This document shows, piece by piece, positions 20,356 to 28,900 of a stretch of DNA of 64,000 nt. Every line of letters starts with the position of its first letter. Within the stretch, counting starts at the first letter, position 1. Both the position numbers and the translations under genes were made by a program. The notes under the pieces were generated by a model. That model worked only from the letters and a program-made list of their open reading frames with translations, searched no databases and was not told the DNA's origin. This DNA comes from Bog-532 sp963830385 (lineage in GTDB: Bacteria; Actinomycetota; Actinomycetes; Streptosporangiales; Streptosporangiaceae), in contig CAWHMD010000002.1 in assembly GCA_963830385.1 (NCBI GenBank), forward strand, positions 248,001 to 312,000, read 5' to 3'.

Positions 20356-22020
20356 ATGTCCGAGACCAGCGCACCCCGGGGGCGCAGTTACGCCTCCGGC
20401 ACCTACCCGGTGGCCCTCCTCGGCGACACGATAGGGGACAACTTCGATCGCACCGCGAGCCGGTTCGCCGACCGGGAGGCCCTGGTCGACGTGGCTGCCA
20501 GCCGCCGCTGGACCTACCGCGAGCTGGCCACCGACGTGGACGCGCTGGCCCGGGGCCTGCTGGGCCGCGAGATCGGCAAGGGCGACCGGGTCGGGATCTG
20601 GGCGCCCAACTGCGCCGAGTGGACGCTGACCCAGTACGCGACGGCCAAGATCGGCGCGATCCTGGTCAACATCAACCCCGCCTACGGCGCCCGCGAGCTG
20701 GAGTACGTGCTGCGCCAGGCGGGGATCCGGATGCTGATCTCGGCGCGGGCGCACCGCTCGTCCGACTACGCGGCCATGGTCGACTCCGTCCGGCCCGCCT
20801 GCCCGGACCTGGAGCAGGTGATCCTGCTCGGCAGCGCCGAGTGGGACGAGGTGGCCAGCGCGGAACGCGGCGCCGACCCGGCCGCGCTGGCAGCGGCGAG
20901 CACCGCGCTGAGCACCGACGACCCGATCAACATCCAGTACACCTCGGGCACCACCGGCTTCCCCAAGGGCGCCACGCTGTCGCACCACAACATCCTCAAC
21001 AACGGGTTCTTCGTGGGCGAGCTGTGCGGCTACACCGAGGCGGACCGGATCTGCATCCCGGTGCCCTTCTACCACTGCTTCGGCATGGTCATGGGCAACC
21101 TGGCCGCCACCAGCCACGGCTCCTGCATGGTCATCCCGGCGCCCGCGTTCGACCCGGCCGCCACCTTGCGCGCGGTCGCCGACGAGCGCTGCACCTCGCT
21201 GTACGGGGTGCCGACGATGTTCATCGCCGAACTGGCCCTGCCGTCCTTCGGCGACTTCGACCTGACCAGCCTGCGCACCGGCATCATGGCCGGCTCGCCC
21301 TGCCCGGTCGAGGTGATGAAGCAGGTGGTCGAGCGGATGCACATGGACGAGGTGAGCATCTGCTACGGCATGACCGAGACCTCGCCGGTGTCCACCCAGA
21401 CCCGGGTGGATGACTCGATCGACCGCCGGGTGTCGACCGTGGGCCGGGTCGGGCCGCACCTGGAAGTCAAGATCATCGACCCGGAGACCGGGCTGACCAT
21501 GCCGTACGGCGAGCCCGGGGAGCTGTGCACCCGCGGCTACTCGGTCATGCTCGGCTACTGGGAGGAGCCGGACAAGACGGCCGAGGCCATCGACGCGGCC
21601 CGCTGGATGCACACCGGTGACCTGGGCATCATGGACGCCGAGGGGTACGTGAACATCACCGGCCGGATCAAGGACATGGTGATTCGCGGCGGCGAGAACA
21701 TCTACCCCCGCGAGGTCGAAGAACTGCTGTACACCCACCCGGACGTGCTGGACGCCCAGGTCATCGGGGTCCCCGACACCAAGTACGGCGAAGAGCTGAT
21801 GGTCTGGGTGCGGATGCGCGACGGTGCCGCTCCGCTCACGGCCGAGTCGGTCCGCGAGTTCTGCAGCGGCCAGATCGCCCGCTACAAGATCCCCCGTTAC
21901 GTCCACGTGACCGACGAGTTCCCGATGACCGTGACCGGCAAGATCCGCAAAGTCGAGATGCGCGAGAAGTCGATCGGCCTGCTCGGGCTGGAGGACGCCG
22001 CGAACGCTCGCCACGCCTGA
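20356..22020 (+). CDS. Fatty acyl-CoA ligase (AMP-binding, ANL superfamily)
   Basis: 554 residues from the ATG at 20356, preceded by an AGGGGG ribosome site. All the adenylate-forming core motifs are visible: YTSGTTGFPKG (P-loop), YGMTETSPVST, TGDLGIMDAEGYVNITGR, IRGGENIYPREVEE at the hinge, and the catalytic Lys in TVTGKIRK near the C-terminus. It activates a carboxylic acid to its AMP ester and then to the CoA thioester. The closest type is the medium/long-chain acyl-CoA synthetase group (AcsF/FadD-like). The substrate is not determined. The gene stands alone, with a possible operator upstream, and its 3' end is overlapped by a small minus-strand gene. Confidence 0.92.
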   Translation: MSETSAPRGRSYASGTYPVALLGDTIGDNFDRTASRFADREALVDVAASRRWTYRELATDVDALARGLLGREIGKGDRVGIWAPNCAEWTLTQYATAKIGAILVNINPAYGARELEYVLRQAGIRMLISARAHRSSDYAAMVDSVRPACPDLEQVILLGSAEWDEVASAERGADPAALAAASTALSTDDPINIQYTSGTTGFPKGATLSHHNILNNGFFVGELCGYTEADRICIPVPFYHCFGMVMGNLAATSHGSCMVIPAPAFDPAATLRAVADERCTSLYGVPTMFIAELALPSFGDFDLTSLRTGIMAGSPCPVEVMKQVVERMHMDEVSICYGMTETSPVSTQTRVDDSIDRRVSTVGRVGPHLEVKIIDPETGLTMPYGEPGELCTRGYSVMLGYWEEPDKTAEAIDAARWMHTGDLGIMDAEGYVNITGRIKDMVIRGGENIYPREVEELLYTHPDVLDAQVIGVPDTKYGEELMVWVRMRDGAAPLTAESVREFCSGQIARYKIPRYVHVTDEFPMTVTGKIRKVEMREKSIGLLGLEDAANARHA

Positions 22021-22178
22021 GGCGCCGGGGCGGACCGGGTGCCCTTGCGGACGCCGCCGAGGAACACCGCCAGCACCAGGACGATCGCGATCAGGATCAG
22101 GATCCACAGCAGGCAGCCGCCCAGGCGCGGCCGGAATGGCCGCTCGCGCCCAGTGGAGCGATTCACTCGCCAGGCCAT
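21897..22178 (-). CDS. Small single-pass membrane protein
   Basis: An open frame of 93 residues from the ATG at 22178 (another ATG at 22187). The N-terminal third is convincing: a basic, proline-containing stretch leads into GGCLLWILILIAIVLVLAVF, an obvious membrane helix, then GGVRKGTR. Third positions in this part are G/C-rich in this frame only, which supports coding. The last 40 residues run antisense through the 3' end of the acyl-CoA ligase and look non-coding, so the true stop may have been lost or the overlap may be genuine. The family is not recognised. Function unknown. Confidence 0.45.
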   Translation of the reverse strand: MAWRVNRSTGRERPFRPRLGGCLLWILILIAIVLVLAVFLGGVRKGTRSAPAPQAWRAFAASSSPSRPIDFSRISTLRILPVTVIGNSSVTWT

Positions 22179-22265
22179 CCGGAACATATCTCGGTTATGC
22201 CCGGGCATAGAGAAATATGTCCGCGGCCCGATAAATGGAACAGCCGAGATGGCGTGAGGTAAACA

Positions 22266-22985
22266 ATGACCGGACCTTCCCGCGACGTGACCGACGCAGG
22301 ACCCCGGGAACATACCACCGTGGTCCTGGCCAAACGCACCTCCTGGCTCGGCCGGCTGGGCGGGATCGCCGCGCTGATCGCGGCTCTGGTGGTGCTGGCG
22401 CTGGTGCTGTCGGCCGTGCACCTGCTCCCGCAGCTGCGCAATCCGTTCGCCGAGACGACCACCGACCGCAGCCAGCCGGTCGTGCTGAAATCAATCAGCC
22501 AGCTCAGCCGCTACGAGGCGGCCACCGGCTCGTTTGAAGTCGTGGTCGACCTGCAGAGCCATTCTTTGCTGCCGTCGTTCATCGAGGGCAAGGACACGTT
22601 GTTCGTGGGCCAGGGCAGCGATATTGCTTATGTGGACTTTTCCCAGCTTAAAGGGCAGGCCATTTCCGTTTCGGCCAACCGGACGGCGGTCACGGTGGCG
22701 CTGCCCAAGCCGCAGCTGGAGCCCGCGGTGCTGAACGTGCACCAGTCCTACGTGTACGCCGAGCAGGAGGGCCTGGCCAACCGGATCGGGGACTTCTTCT
22801 CCGGCAACCCGAACAGCCAGCAGAAGGTCTACGAGGCCGCCCAGACCAAGATCCAGAACGCGGCCAGGAGCAGCCCGCTGCTGTCCCAGGCTCAGAAGAA
22901 TACGCAGGCCATGCTGACCGGCATGCTCAAGTCGCTGGGCTTCCAGCAGGTCACGGTGACCTTCGGCCAGAGCCAGGGGTCCTGA
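22266..22985 (+). CDS. DUF4230 membrane-anchored protein
   Basis: 239 residues. A polar N-terminus of about 25 residues leads to one membrane helix (about 33-55; LIAALVVLALVLSAVHLLP), and the rest is predicted outside the membrane. The extracytoplasmic part has the DUF4230 pattern: LKSISQLSRYEAATGSFEVVVD, a mid-region with KDTLFVGQGSDIAYVDFSQL, VTVALPKPQLEPAVLN, and a C-terminal SLGFQQVTVTF. Function of DUF4230 is unknown. The start is supported by GTGAGGT 5 nt upstream. It is convergent with the PP2C gene, 9 bp apart. Confidence 0.83.
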   Translation: MTGPSRDVTDAGPREHTTVVLAKRTSWLGRLGGIAALIAALVVLALVLSAVHLLPQLRNPFAETTTDRSQPVVLKSISQLSRYEAATGSFEVVVDLQSHSLLPSFIEGKDTLFVGQGSDIAYVDFSQLKGQAISVSANRTAVTVALPKPQLEPAVLNVHQSYVYAEQEGLANRIGDFFSGNPNSQQKVYEAAQTKIQNAARSSPLLSQAQKNTQAMLTGMLKSLGFQQVTVTFGQSQGS

Positions 22986-22994
22986 CCGGCCGGC

Positions 22995-23858
22995 TCAGGC
23001 CTCGCCGGTCTCCGTGGAGCCGATCGGGTACGGGGTCATGGCCACGGTGATGTTGTCCAGGCCGCCCGCCTCGACCGCGTACCGGACCAGCGTCGCCGCC
23101 GCCACGCCGGGCTCGGTCAGCGCGCCCGGCAGCGCGATCACGGCGAGCTTGCCGGCGTCCGGGTCGTAGTTCCACAGGCCGTCCGAGCAGAGCATGAGGA
23201 CACCCGGGCCGGGCGGGGTGAACTGCGCGACGTGCGGGTACGCCTCGCGGGCGCCGGCCCCGATCCAGCGGGTGACCACGTGAGCCTGCGGCGACTCCAG
23301 CGCCTCGGACTCGTGCAGCAGCCCCTGGGCCACCATCTCCTCGGCCAGCGAGTCGTCCCTGGTCAGCAGCTGCGCGGCCGGGTCCGGGGTGGAGTCCAGC
23401 CAGTAGGCGCGGCTGTCTCCCATCCAGCACAAGGTGACGGTGTCGCCGGCCATGACCGCCGACACGTAGGTGGCGGCCGGGGTGTCACCGGAGGCGTCGG
23501 CCAGCTCGTCGACCGCCTGCCGGGCCGCGGCCACGGCCTGCTCGGCACCTTCGGCCGGGTCGATCCCGTCCTGCACGGCGGCGGCCAGCGTCTGCACCGC
23601 GGCGGTGGCGGCGGCCAGCGAGGCCTCGTCCGGGCGATCGGCGCTGGACACGCCGTCGCAGACCACCGAGATCACGACCGGGCCGCCGGCGGTCTCCACG
23701 GTCGCCAGCGCGACCGCGTCCTCGTTGCGCTCGTGCCGCAGGCCGCGGTCGCTGACCGCCGCCACCAGCCCGAGGCCTATCTCTTCGTGGTCGCGCCCGG
23801 CCGGGGGCTCACCCGCGGCACCGTCGCTCACCACGAACGAATTCATGACCATGGCCAT
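22995..23858 (-). CDS. PP2C-family Ser/Thr protein phosphatase
   Basis: 287 residues, a single PP2C catalytic domain. Metal- and phosphate-site motifs are intact: SDRGLRHERNEDA, VVCDGVSSADRPDEAS, MGDSRAYWLDS, LMLCSDGLWNYDPDAG, and AGGLDNITVA. It is soluble, with no sensor or membrane segment. It closely resembles the PP2C at 27968-28900 but lacks that protein's zinc ribbon, so the two are paralogues. Its upstream region carries a 16-bp element that is repeated, with one mismatch, upstream of the signalling operon at 32306, which suggests common control. The likely role is reversal of Ser/Thr kinase signalling; no kinase is in the window. Confidence 0.9.
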   Translation of the reverse strand: MAMVMNSFVVSDGAAGEPPAGRDHEEIGLGLVAAVSDRGLRHERNEDAVALATVETAGGPVVISVVCDGVSSADRPDEASLAAATAAVQTLAAAVQDGIDPAEGAEQAVAAARQAVDELADASGDTPAATYVSAVMAGDTVTLCWMGDSRAYWLDSTPDPAAQLLTRDDSLAEEMVAQGLLHESEALESPQAHVVTRWIGAGAREAYPHVAQFTPPGPGVLMLCSDGLWNYDPDAGKLAVIALPGALTEPGVAAATLVRYAVEAGGLDNITVAMTPYPIGSTETGEA

Positions 23859-23899
23859 CGCAGATCCACCATCGGTCGGCTCCTGTCTTTACCGGCGTC

Positions 23900-23915
23900 A
23901 TGCCCATTCTGGCCT
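23900..23915 (-). promoter_or_regulatory. Conserved 16-bp element upstream of PP2C gene
   Basis: On the minus strand it reads AGGCCAGAATGGGCAT, 42 nt from the PP2C start. The same sequence with one mismatch lies at 32358-32373 upstream of the GlnX-like gene. It could be an operator or include a -10 (CAGAAT). Confidence 0.5.
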
Positions 23916-24018
23916 ACGCCAGCTAGGGCACGATCCCATAAACCGGACGTAGAAGGAAGGAAAGACGCAGGAAGTGGTGGGAAGAGATGTGGTTCGGGGA
24001 TGACCCCCGCTCCCGCTC

Positions 24019-24510
24019 TCACCGCCAGTGGTCGAGCGGCAGCGGCCCCCGGGTCATCACCGTCCTTATCGCGAAGGTGCTCTGGGCGCTGACGACTTCG
24101 GGGATGGCCAGGATCCGGTCCAGCAGGACCTGTTCGTAGCCGGCCAGGTCGGGCACGGCCGCCTCGATGAAAAAGTCGGCCGAGCCGGAGATCAGGTAGC
24201 AGGCCACCACGGCCGGGATCGCGGTCAGGGCCGCCTCCAGGTGCGCGGACGTCTCCCGCGAATGGCCCTCGACCTTCAGCTCGATGAACACGGTCAGGCC
24301 GAGACCGGCCCGCACCCGGTCCACCTCGGCCCGGTAGCCGGCGATGACCCCGTCGGCCTCCAGCGCCTTGACCCGGCGCAGGCAGGCGGACGGGGAGAGC
24401 GAGACGGCTTCGGCCAGGTCCACGTTGGGCAGGCGTCCGTCAACCTGTAGCCGGCTCACGATCGCACGATCTATACGGTCAGGATTGTGGTGCGCAACAT
24501 CTGATGGCAT
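24019..24510 (-). CDS. Lrp/AsnC-family transcriptional regulator
   Basis: 163 residues: an AsnC-type helix-turn-helix (about 10-60; IDRAIVSRLQVDGRLPNVDLAEAV split by the turn, then SLSPSACLRRVKALEADGVI) and a C-terminal RAM ligand-binding domain (about 65-150; GSADFFIEAAVPDLAGYEQVLLD as parts). Such proteins sense amino acids. It is divergent from an APC-type amino acid permease 93 bp away, the classical arrangement for an Lrp-type regulator and the exporter it controls. A TAGAAT hexamer lies 6 nt before its ATG, so the message may be leaderless. Confidence 0.9.
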   Translation of the reverse strand: MPSDVAHHNPDRIDRAIVSRLQVDGRLPNVDLAEAVSLSPSACLRRVKALEADGVIAGYRAEVDRVRAGLGLTVFIELKVEGHSRETSAHLEAALTAIPAVVACYLISGSADFFIEAAVPDLAGYEQVLLDRILAIPEVVSAQSTFAIRTVMTRGPLPLDHWR

Positions 24511-24516
24511 TTCCCG

Positions 24517-24522
24517 ATTCTA
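24517..24522 (-). promoter_or_regulatory. Candidate -10 for leaderless Lrp/AsnC transcript
   Basis: TAGAAT on the minus strand ends 6 nt before the ATG at 24510, which would put the transcription start at the start codon. The -35 is weak. Confidence 0.3.
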
Positions 24523-24603
24523 CTGATACAAAGTTGCACCTACAGGTCCTACGGCCGCCTATTTAGCCATCGCGTGCGACACGTTTTCTGTGACGCTGAA
24601 GGC

Positions 24604-25846
24604 ATGTCACAGAGCCGGTCGTTCACCCTGTCGGTGCCCCGCGGCATCGCGCTTTACATCGGCGCGCTGCTCGGCCCGGGGCTGTTGCTGCTCCCCGGCC
24701 TGGCCGCCCGGGAGGCCGGCCCCGCCTCGATCCTCGCCTGGGCCGGCCTGCTCGGGGTGTCGGCGCTGTTCGCGGTGGTGTTCGCGGCCATGGGCCGGAC
24801 CCACCCGCAGGCCAACGGGGTGGCCGGCTACGCCGCCGCGGGCCTCGGCCCGGCCGCCGGGCGGGTGGCGGGCTGGTGCTTCCTGACCGGGGTGATCGGC
24901 GGCGCGCCGGTGGTCTGCCTGATCGGCGCGGGCTACGTGACCAGCCTGACCGGCGGCGGCCTGCTGGCGCGCTGCCTGGTGGCGGCCGCGCTGCTGCTGG
25001 TCGTGCTGGCACTGGCCCTGGGCGGGGTGCGGGCCAGCAGCACCGCGCAGCTGATCCTGGTCGCGCTGCTGATCGTGATCATCGCGGTCGCGGTCGGCGG
25101 CTCCGCCCCGGCCGCCCGGGCCGGCCACTGGACGCCGTTCGCTCCCCAGGGCTGGAGCGCGATCGGGCGGGCGGCGGCCACGCTGATGCTGTCGTTCGTG
25201 GGCTGGGAGGCGGTGGCCCCGCTGACCACGCGGTTCCGCAACCCGGACCGGGAGCTGCCGCGGGTCATCGGGGCCGCGTTCGGCGTGACCGCGGTGCTGT
25301 ACCTGGCGCTGGCGGTGACCACGATCGCGGTGCTCGGCCCGGCCGCCGGCACCGACGTTCCGCTGGCCAGCCTGCTGGTCCGCGCGGTGGGCGAGGGCGG
25401 CCGGGTGGTGGCGGCGGTCGCGGCCGTGGTCCTCACGATCGGGGCGGTCAACGCCTACCTGTCCGGGGCGGCGGCGATGGCCCGGCGGCTGGCCCGGGAC
25501 ACGAGCCGCGCCCGCGGCGGCAACGGCGCCGGGCGCGGGACGGGAAACCGGCTGGTGCTGGCCGCCTGCGCGCTGGCCGGCCTGGTCGTGATCGCCCTGT
25601 ACGCGGCCAAGCTGGTCAGCACCGCCCAGCTGATCGGGCTGCCGACCACGCTGTTCCTGGTCGTCTACCTGGGCTGCACGGTGTCGGCGGCCCGGACGCT
25701 GCGCGGCTGGACCCGCGCCGCCGCAGCCGCCGCTGCCCTCGCCGTCCTCATCGTCCTGGCCTTCTGCGGCTGGCCCCTGGTGGTGGCGGCCGCGGTGGCC
25801 ATGGCGGCGGCGCTGACCGGCCGCACCCGGCGCTCGCCCGCGCTAG
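24604..25846 (+). pseudogene. APC-family amino acid permease, stop codon lost by a 1-base indel
   Basis: About 413 residues if repaired, with 11-12 membrane helices. The first helix has the APC pattern RGIALYIGALLGPGLLLLPG, and FVGWEAVAPLTTRFRNP follows in the sixth-helix region. As written, the frame does not stop at the natural C-terminus: it runs 203 codons antisense through the FHA gene to 26457. One base fewer in TCGCCCGCGCTAG would put a TAG at 25844-25846, giving the 4-bp convergent stop overlap seen elsewhere in this genome. The C-run suggests a homopolymer error or a fresh mutation. Substrate unknown; the divergent Lrp regulator points to amino acid export or uptake. Confidence 0.75.
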
Positions 25847-26592
25847 TACCTGGCGTCGAAGATCTGGATGGCGGTCCAGGCGCCCAGGTGGATGATGTCG
25901 CCGGGGTCGAGCGGGACCGGGACGCCGGGTGGGATCTCGCGGCCGTTGACCAGGGTGCCGTTCTCCGAGCCGGGGTCGATGACCGCGATCCGGCCGCCGT
26001 CGCCGGGGACCAGGACCGCGTGCAGGCGGGACACCCCGGGATCGGTGGGCGGGCCGGTCAGGTCGATCTCCGGCTCGATGCCGCGGGACACGCTGCGGCG
26101 CCCGATCCGCGCCTCGCGGCCGCTGAGCCGGAACCGGCGGCGCGGGCAGTAGACCGGGAACCGGAGCATCACGGCGTCCTCGCCGCCGTCCGCGACCACC
26201 GTGTCGAAGTAGACCCGGTCGGCCCCCACCTCGGCCACCCAGCTGGTCAGCGTGGCCGGGCCCGCCCCGGACAGGTAGTCGTACCCGCACACCTCGCAGA
26301 ACTGTCCGGTCCGGCCGGTGCCGCAGCGTGGGCAGGGCTGGGCGACCGGCTGGCCGGGCCCGTACGGCGCCGACGTCACGGGCGGCGGCTCCGGCTCCGG
26401 CACGTAGGGCCGGGCGCCGCTGGGCCGCGATGGGGCGCTGTCGATCCACGGCGGTGACCAGCCGCCCGGCGTGACCGGCTGGGCGCTCCGCTGCTCCGGC
26501 ACGGCTATCGTCGGGTGGCTGTCCATCCGGATGCCACACAGGTCACAGAAGTCACTGCTCCCGGACTCGTGGCCGGCTGGACAGGTCGGCAT
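25843..26592 (-). CDS. Zinc-ribbon FHA domain protein
   Basis: 249 residues from the ATG at 26592, which has GGAAGGG 9 nt upstream. Two Cys pairs sit at the N-terminus (CPAGH, CDLCGIRM) and two more mid-protein (CPRCGTG, CEVCGYDY), suggesting zinc ribbons. The C-terminal 90 residues form an FHA domain with the phosphothreonine-binding residues in place: IGRR, VSRLH and GSENGTLVNG. FHA domains bind phosphothreonine peptides, so this is a readout protein for Ser/Thr kinase signalling. It is the last gene of the operon starting at 32306. In mycobacteria an FHA protein (GarA) is the main PknG substrate; whether this protein plays that part is inference. Confidence 0.88.
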   Translation of the reverse strand: MPTCPAGHESGSSDFCDLCGIRMDSHPTIAVPEQRSAQPVTPGGWSPPWIDSAPSRPSGARPYVPEPEPPPVTSAPYGPGQPVAQPCPRCGTGRTGQFCEVCGYDYLSGAGPATLTSWVAEVGADRVYFDTVVADGGEDAVMLRFPVYCPRRRFRLSGREARIGRRSVSRGIEPEIDLTGPPTDPGVSRLHAVLVPGDGGRIAVIDPGSENGTLVNGREIPPGVPVPLDPGDIIHLGAWTAIQIFDARY

Positions 26593-26619
26593 GTCTGTTC
26601 GCCCTTCCAAACCCCTGGC

Positions 26620-27944
26620 TTATTTTTTCGTCCGGACCGTCTTGGTGGAGCGGGTGTCGAGCGCCATCTCGTCGGCGTCGGCCACCCTTTTCTTGAGCCG
26701 GACGGTCCCGGTGGCGTCGACCACCTCCACCACCTTGGCCAGCAGCCGGGCGGTCTCCTCGCGGCCAGCCTCGCTGGCCAGGGTGACCGCGCGGCCGAGT
26801 TTGGCCGTGGCGGTGTCTTCGTCGCCTTCCTTGCGGGCCTGCAGCCCGTCCTGAATAACCTCGGCCAGTTCGGCCTGGCCGGTGTAGTGCGCTACGTGCG
26901 GGTTGATCCGGGTGGACAGCGCCTCGTCGTCCGTCCACAGCGCCCGGACCAGGCCCTGGCCGAGTACCCCGGCCCCGGCCCCGGCGCCGGCGCTGGCCAC
27001 CAGGCTGACCCGGCGGCGAGCATCTCCTGGCCGACGCCGGCCGGGCTGACCTCTACGCACAGGTGGTAGTCGCGGCTCTCCCCCGGCCCCCAGGCCCCGG
27101 CCGGGTAGTCGCCGGACTGGGCGTTCACCGCGGCGCGGCGGCCGGTGAGGTCGTCGACGGCCGGCGCGACCTGCTTGAGGAACCGGATGCGGCCGTGCTG
27201 CGGCGTCCATACCCGCAGCGAGACGTTGCTGATCTCCTTGCTCATGGCGGCCCGCATGAGCGAGGTGAAGTCGGCCGCCAGCCCGGCCGGGTCGGCCACG
27301 ATGTCCACGGTCCCGAGCAGCGCGGTGGAGACCTTGCGCAGCTCCGCGACCTCCCAGTCGGTCCCGACGCCCCGGCAGTCGCAACGATAGGTGCCCTCGC
27401 ACCAGGAGATGGCCCCGGACAGCTTCTCCGGTGTCTCGTGCTGGTTCTTGCCGTCGGTGAGCAGGATCGCGTGCCGCATCAGGGCCGGGCCGCCGTCGTC
27501 GCGGGTCCCGCTGGTGAGGATCTGGTGGGCCAGCAGCAGCCACTGGCCGATCGCGGTGCCGCCGTCGGCCTGCAGGCCCCGGACGGCCTGCCGGGCCGCG
27601 TCCCGGGTGGCCGGCGTGGCTACCGCCAGGCTGGCGTCGGACGGATAGACCGGCCGGGCCTTTTCGTTCCCGGCGATCACCGCGAACGAGACACCGTCCC
27701 GGATCGCGTCGATGGCCGCCGCCGTCGCCGCCTTGGCCTCGGCCATCTTGCCGGGCGGGACGTTCATCGAGCCGGAACAGTCGACGATGATGATCTCGGC
27801 CGCCGGCGGGGTGTCGAGCGTGGCCGAGTGGCGCCCGGACGTCACCGTGACGATCGCGTTGACGTCCCGGCTCCCGGCCGGCAGGTACTCGTTCTGGAAG
27901 ACGTCGATCGTGAAGCCAGCCAGGTCCGGGCGGGGTGGCGTCAT
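26620..27944 (-). pseudogene. vWA-domain protein, frameshifted near residue 310
   Basis: A von Willebrand A domain protein with an intact MIDAS (DCSGSMNVPPG, then the Thr and Asp positions in DGGTAIGQW and LTDGKNQH) at about residues 50-230. It starts at the ATG at 27944, with AGGAG upstream. After QEMLAA the frame breaks: the reading frame continues as GSAWWPAP and soon loses sense, while the -1 frame continues naturally as RVSLVASAG and ends 130 residues later at 26620. One missing C in GCCGCCGGGTC near 27008-27017 explains it; with it restored the protein is 441 residues. No signal peptide is seen, so it is probably cytosolic. It sits between PP2C and FHA in the signalling operon. Confidence 0.8.
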
Positions 27945-27967
27945 CGGGAAGGGCTCCTCAGCATGGG

Positions 27968-28900
27968 TCAGACCGGAGGAAAGGGGGCGAGAGCGACGGT
28001 GATGTTGTCCATCCCGCCGGCGTCGAGAGCAAACCGGACGAGCGCGGTGGCGGCCCCGGCCGGGTCGGTGAGCGCGCCCGGCATGGCCAGCGCGGACAGC
28101 CGCTCCGGCTCGGGCGCGTAGTTCCACAGGCCGTCCGAGCACAGCAGCAGCACCCCGGGGCCGGGCGGCGCGAACTGGGCGACGTGGGGTTCTTCGTCGT
28201 CGTCGTCGACGCCGATCCAGCGGGTGACCACGTGTGCTTCGGGGGCGGTGAGGACATCGGCCGCCGCCAGCTGGCCGGAGGCGACCAGCTCGGCCGCCAG
28301 CGAATCGTCCTCGGTCAGCAACTGGCCGCCCGGCTGCGGCCAGCGGTCCAGCCAGTAGCCGCGGCTGTCCCCCAGCCAGCACAGCGTGATCGTGCCCCGG
28401 GTCAGCACCGCCGACAGGTAGGTGGCGGCGGGCTCTTCGGCCCCCGGGCCGGCCAGCGCCCGCACCGCGTCCCGGGCCACCTGGGCGGCCTGAACGGAGG
28501 CACCGGCGGTGCTCACTCCGGCCGGGACCGCCTCGGCCAGGTGCCGGGCCGCGGCCCGGGCGGCCGCCAGCGAGGCCTCGTCGGGGCGGTCGGCGCTGGA
28601 GATCCCGTCGCAGAGCACGGCGATCACCACCGGTCCGCCGCCGGTCTCCACCGTGGCCAGCGCGAGCGCGTCCTCGTTGCGCGAGTGCCGCAGCCCCCGG
28701 TCGCTCACCCCCGCGACCAGGCCCAGGTCAAGCTCCTGGTGGTCCCGGCGGTCGGTGGTCAGCGGTTTCAGGGCCACCCCGCAGGCCTCGCAGAAGCTGT
28801 CCCGCAGGTCGGCCACGTGGCCGCAGGACGGGCAGGTCAGCTCGACCGGACGCGGGGACGGCCCGGGCGACGAGCGCGGGCGGCGCCGGCCGGCGGTCAT
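27968..28900 (-). CDS. Zinc-ribbon PP2C Ser/Thr phosphatase
   Basis: 310 residues. The N-terminal 50 contain a zinc ribbon (CPSCG, CEACG), followed by a PP2C domain with intact motifs SDRGLRHSRNEDA, VLCDGISSADRPDEAS, LGDSRGYWLD, LLCSDGLWNYAPE and GGMDNITVA. The ATG overlaps the stop of the TPR gene (ATGA), so it is translationally coupled to a PknG-type TPR protein. The zinc ribbon is shared with the FHA protein downstream. It would dephosphorylate the kinase's targets, but the kinase domain is missing from this locus. The PP2C at 22995-23858 is a close paralogue without the ribbon. Confidence 0.9.
   Translation of the reverse strand: MTAGRRRPRSSPGPSPRPVELTCPSCGHVADLRDSFCEACGVALKPLTTDRRDHQELDLGLVAGVSDRGLRHSRNEDALALATVETGGGPVVIAVLCDGISSADRPDEASLAAARAAARHLAEAVPAGVSTAGASVQAAQVARDAVRALAGPGAEEPAATYLSAVLTRGTITLCWLGDSRGYWLDRWPQPGGQLLTEDDSLAAELVASGQLAAADVLTAPEAHVVTRWIGVDDDDEEPHVAQFAPPGPGVLLLCSDGLWNYAPEPERLSALAMPGALTDPAGAATALVRFALDAGGMDNITVALAPFPPV

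Noticed and set aside
24534..24565. Promoter TTGCAC...TATTTA for the permease
   Set aside because: The spacing between the hexamers is 20 nt, too long for a sigma-70 promoter.
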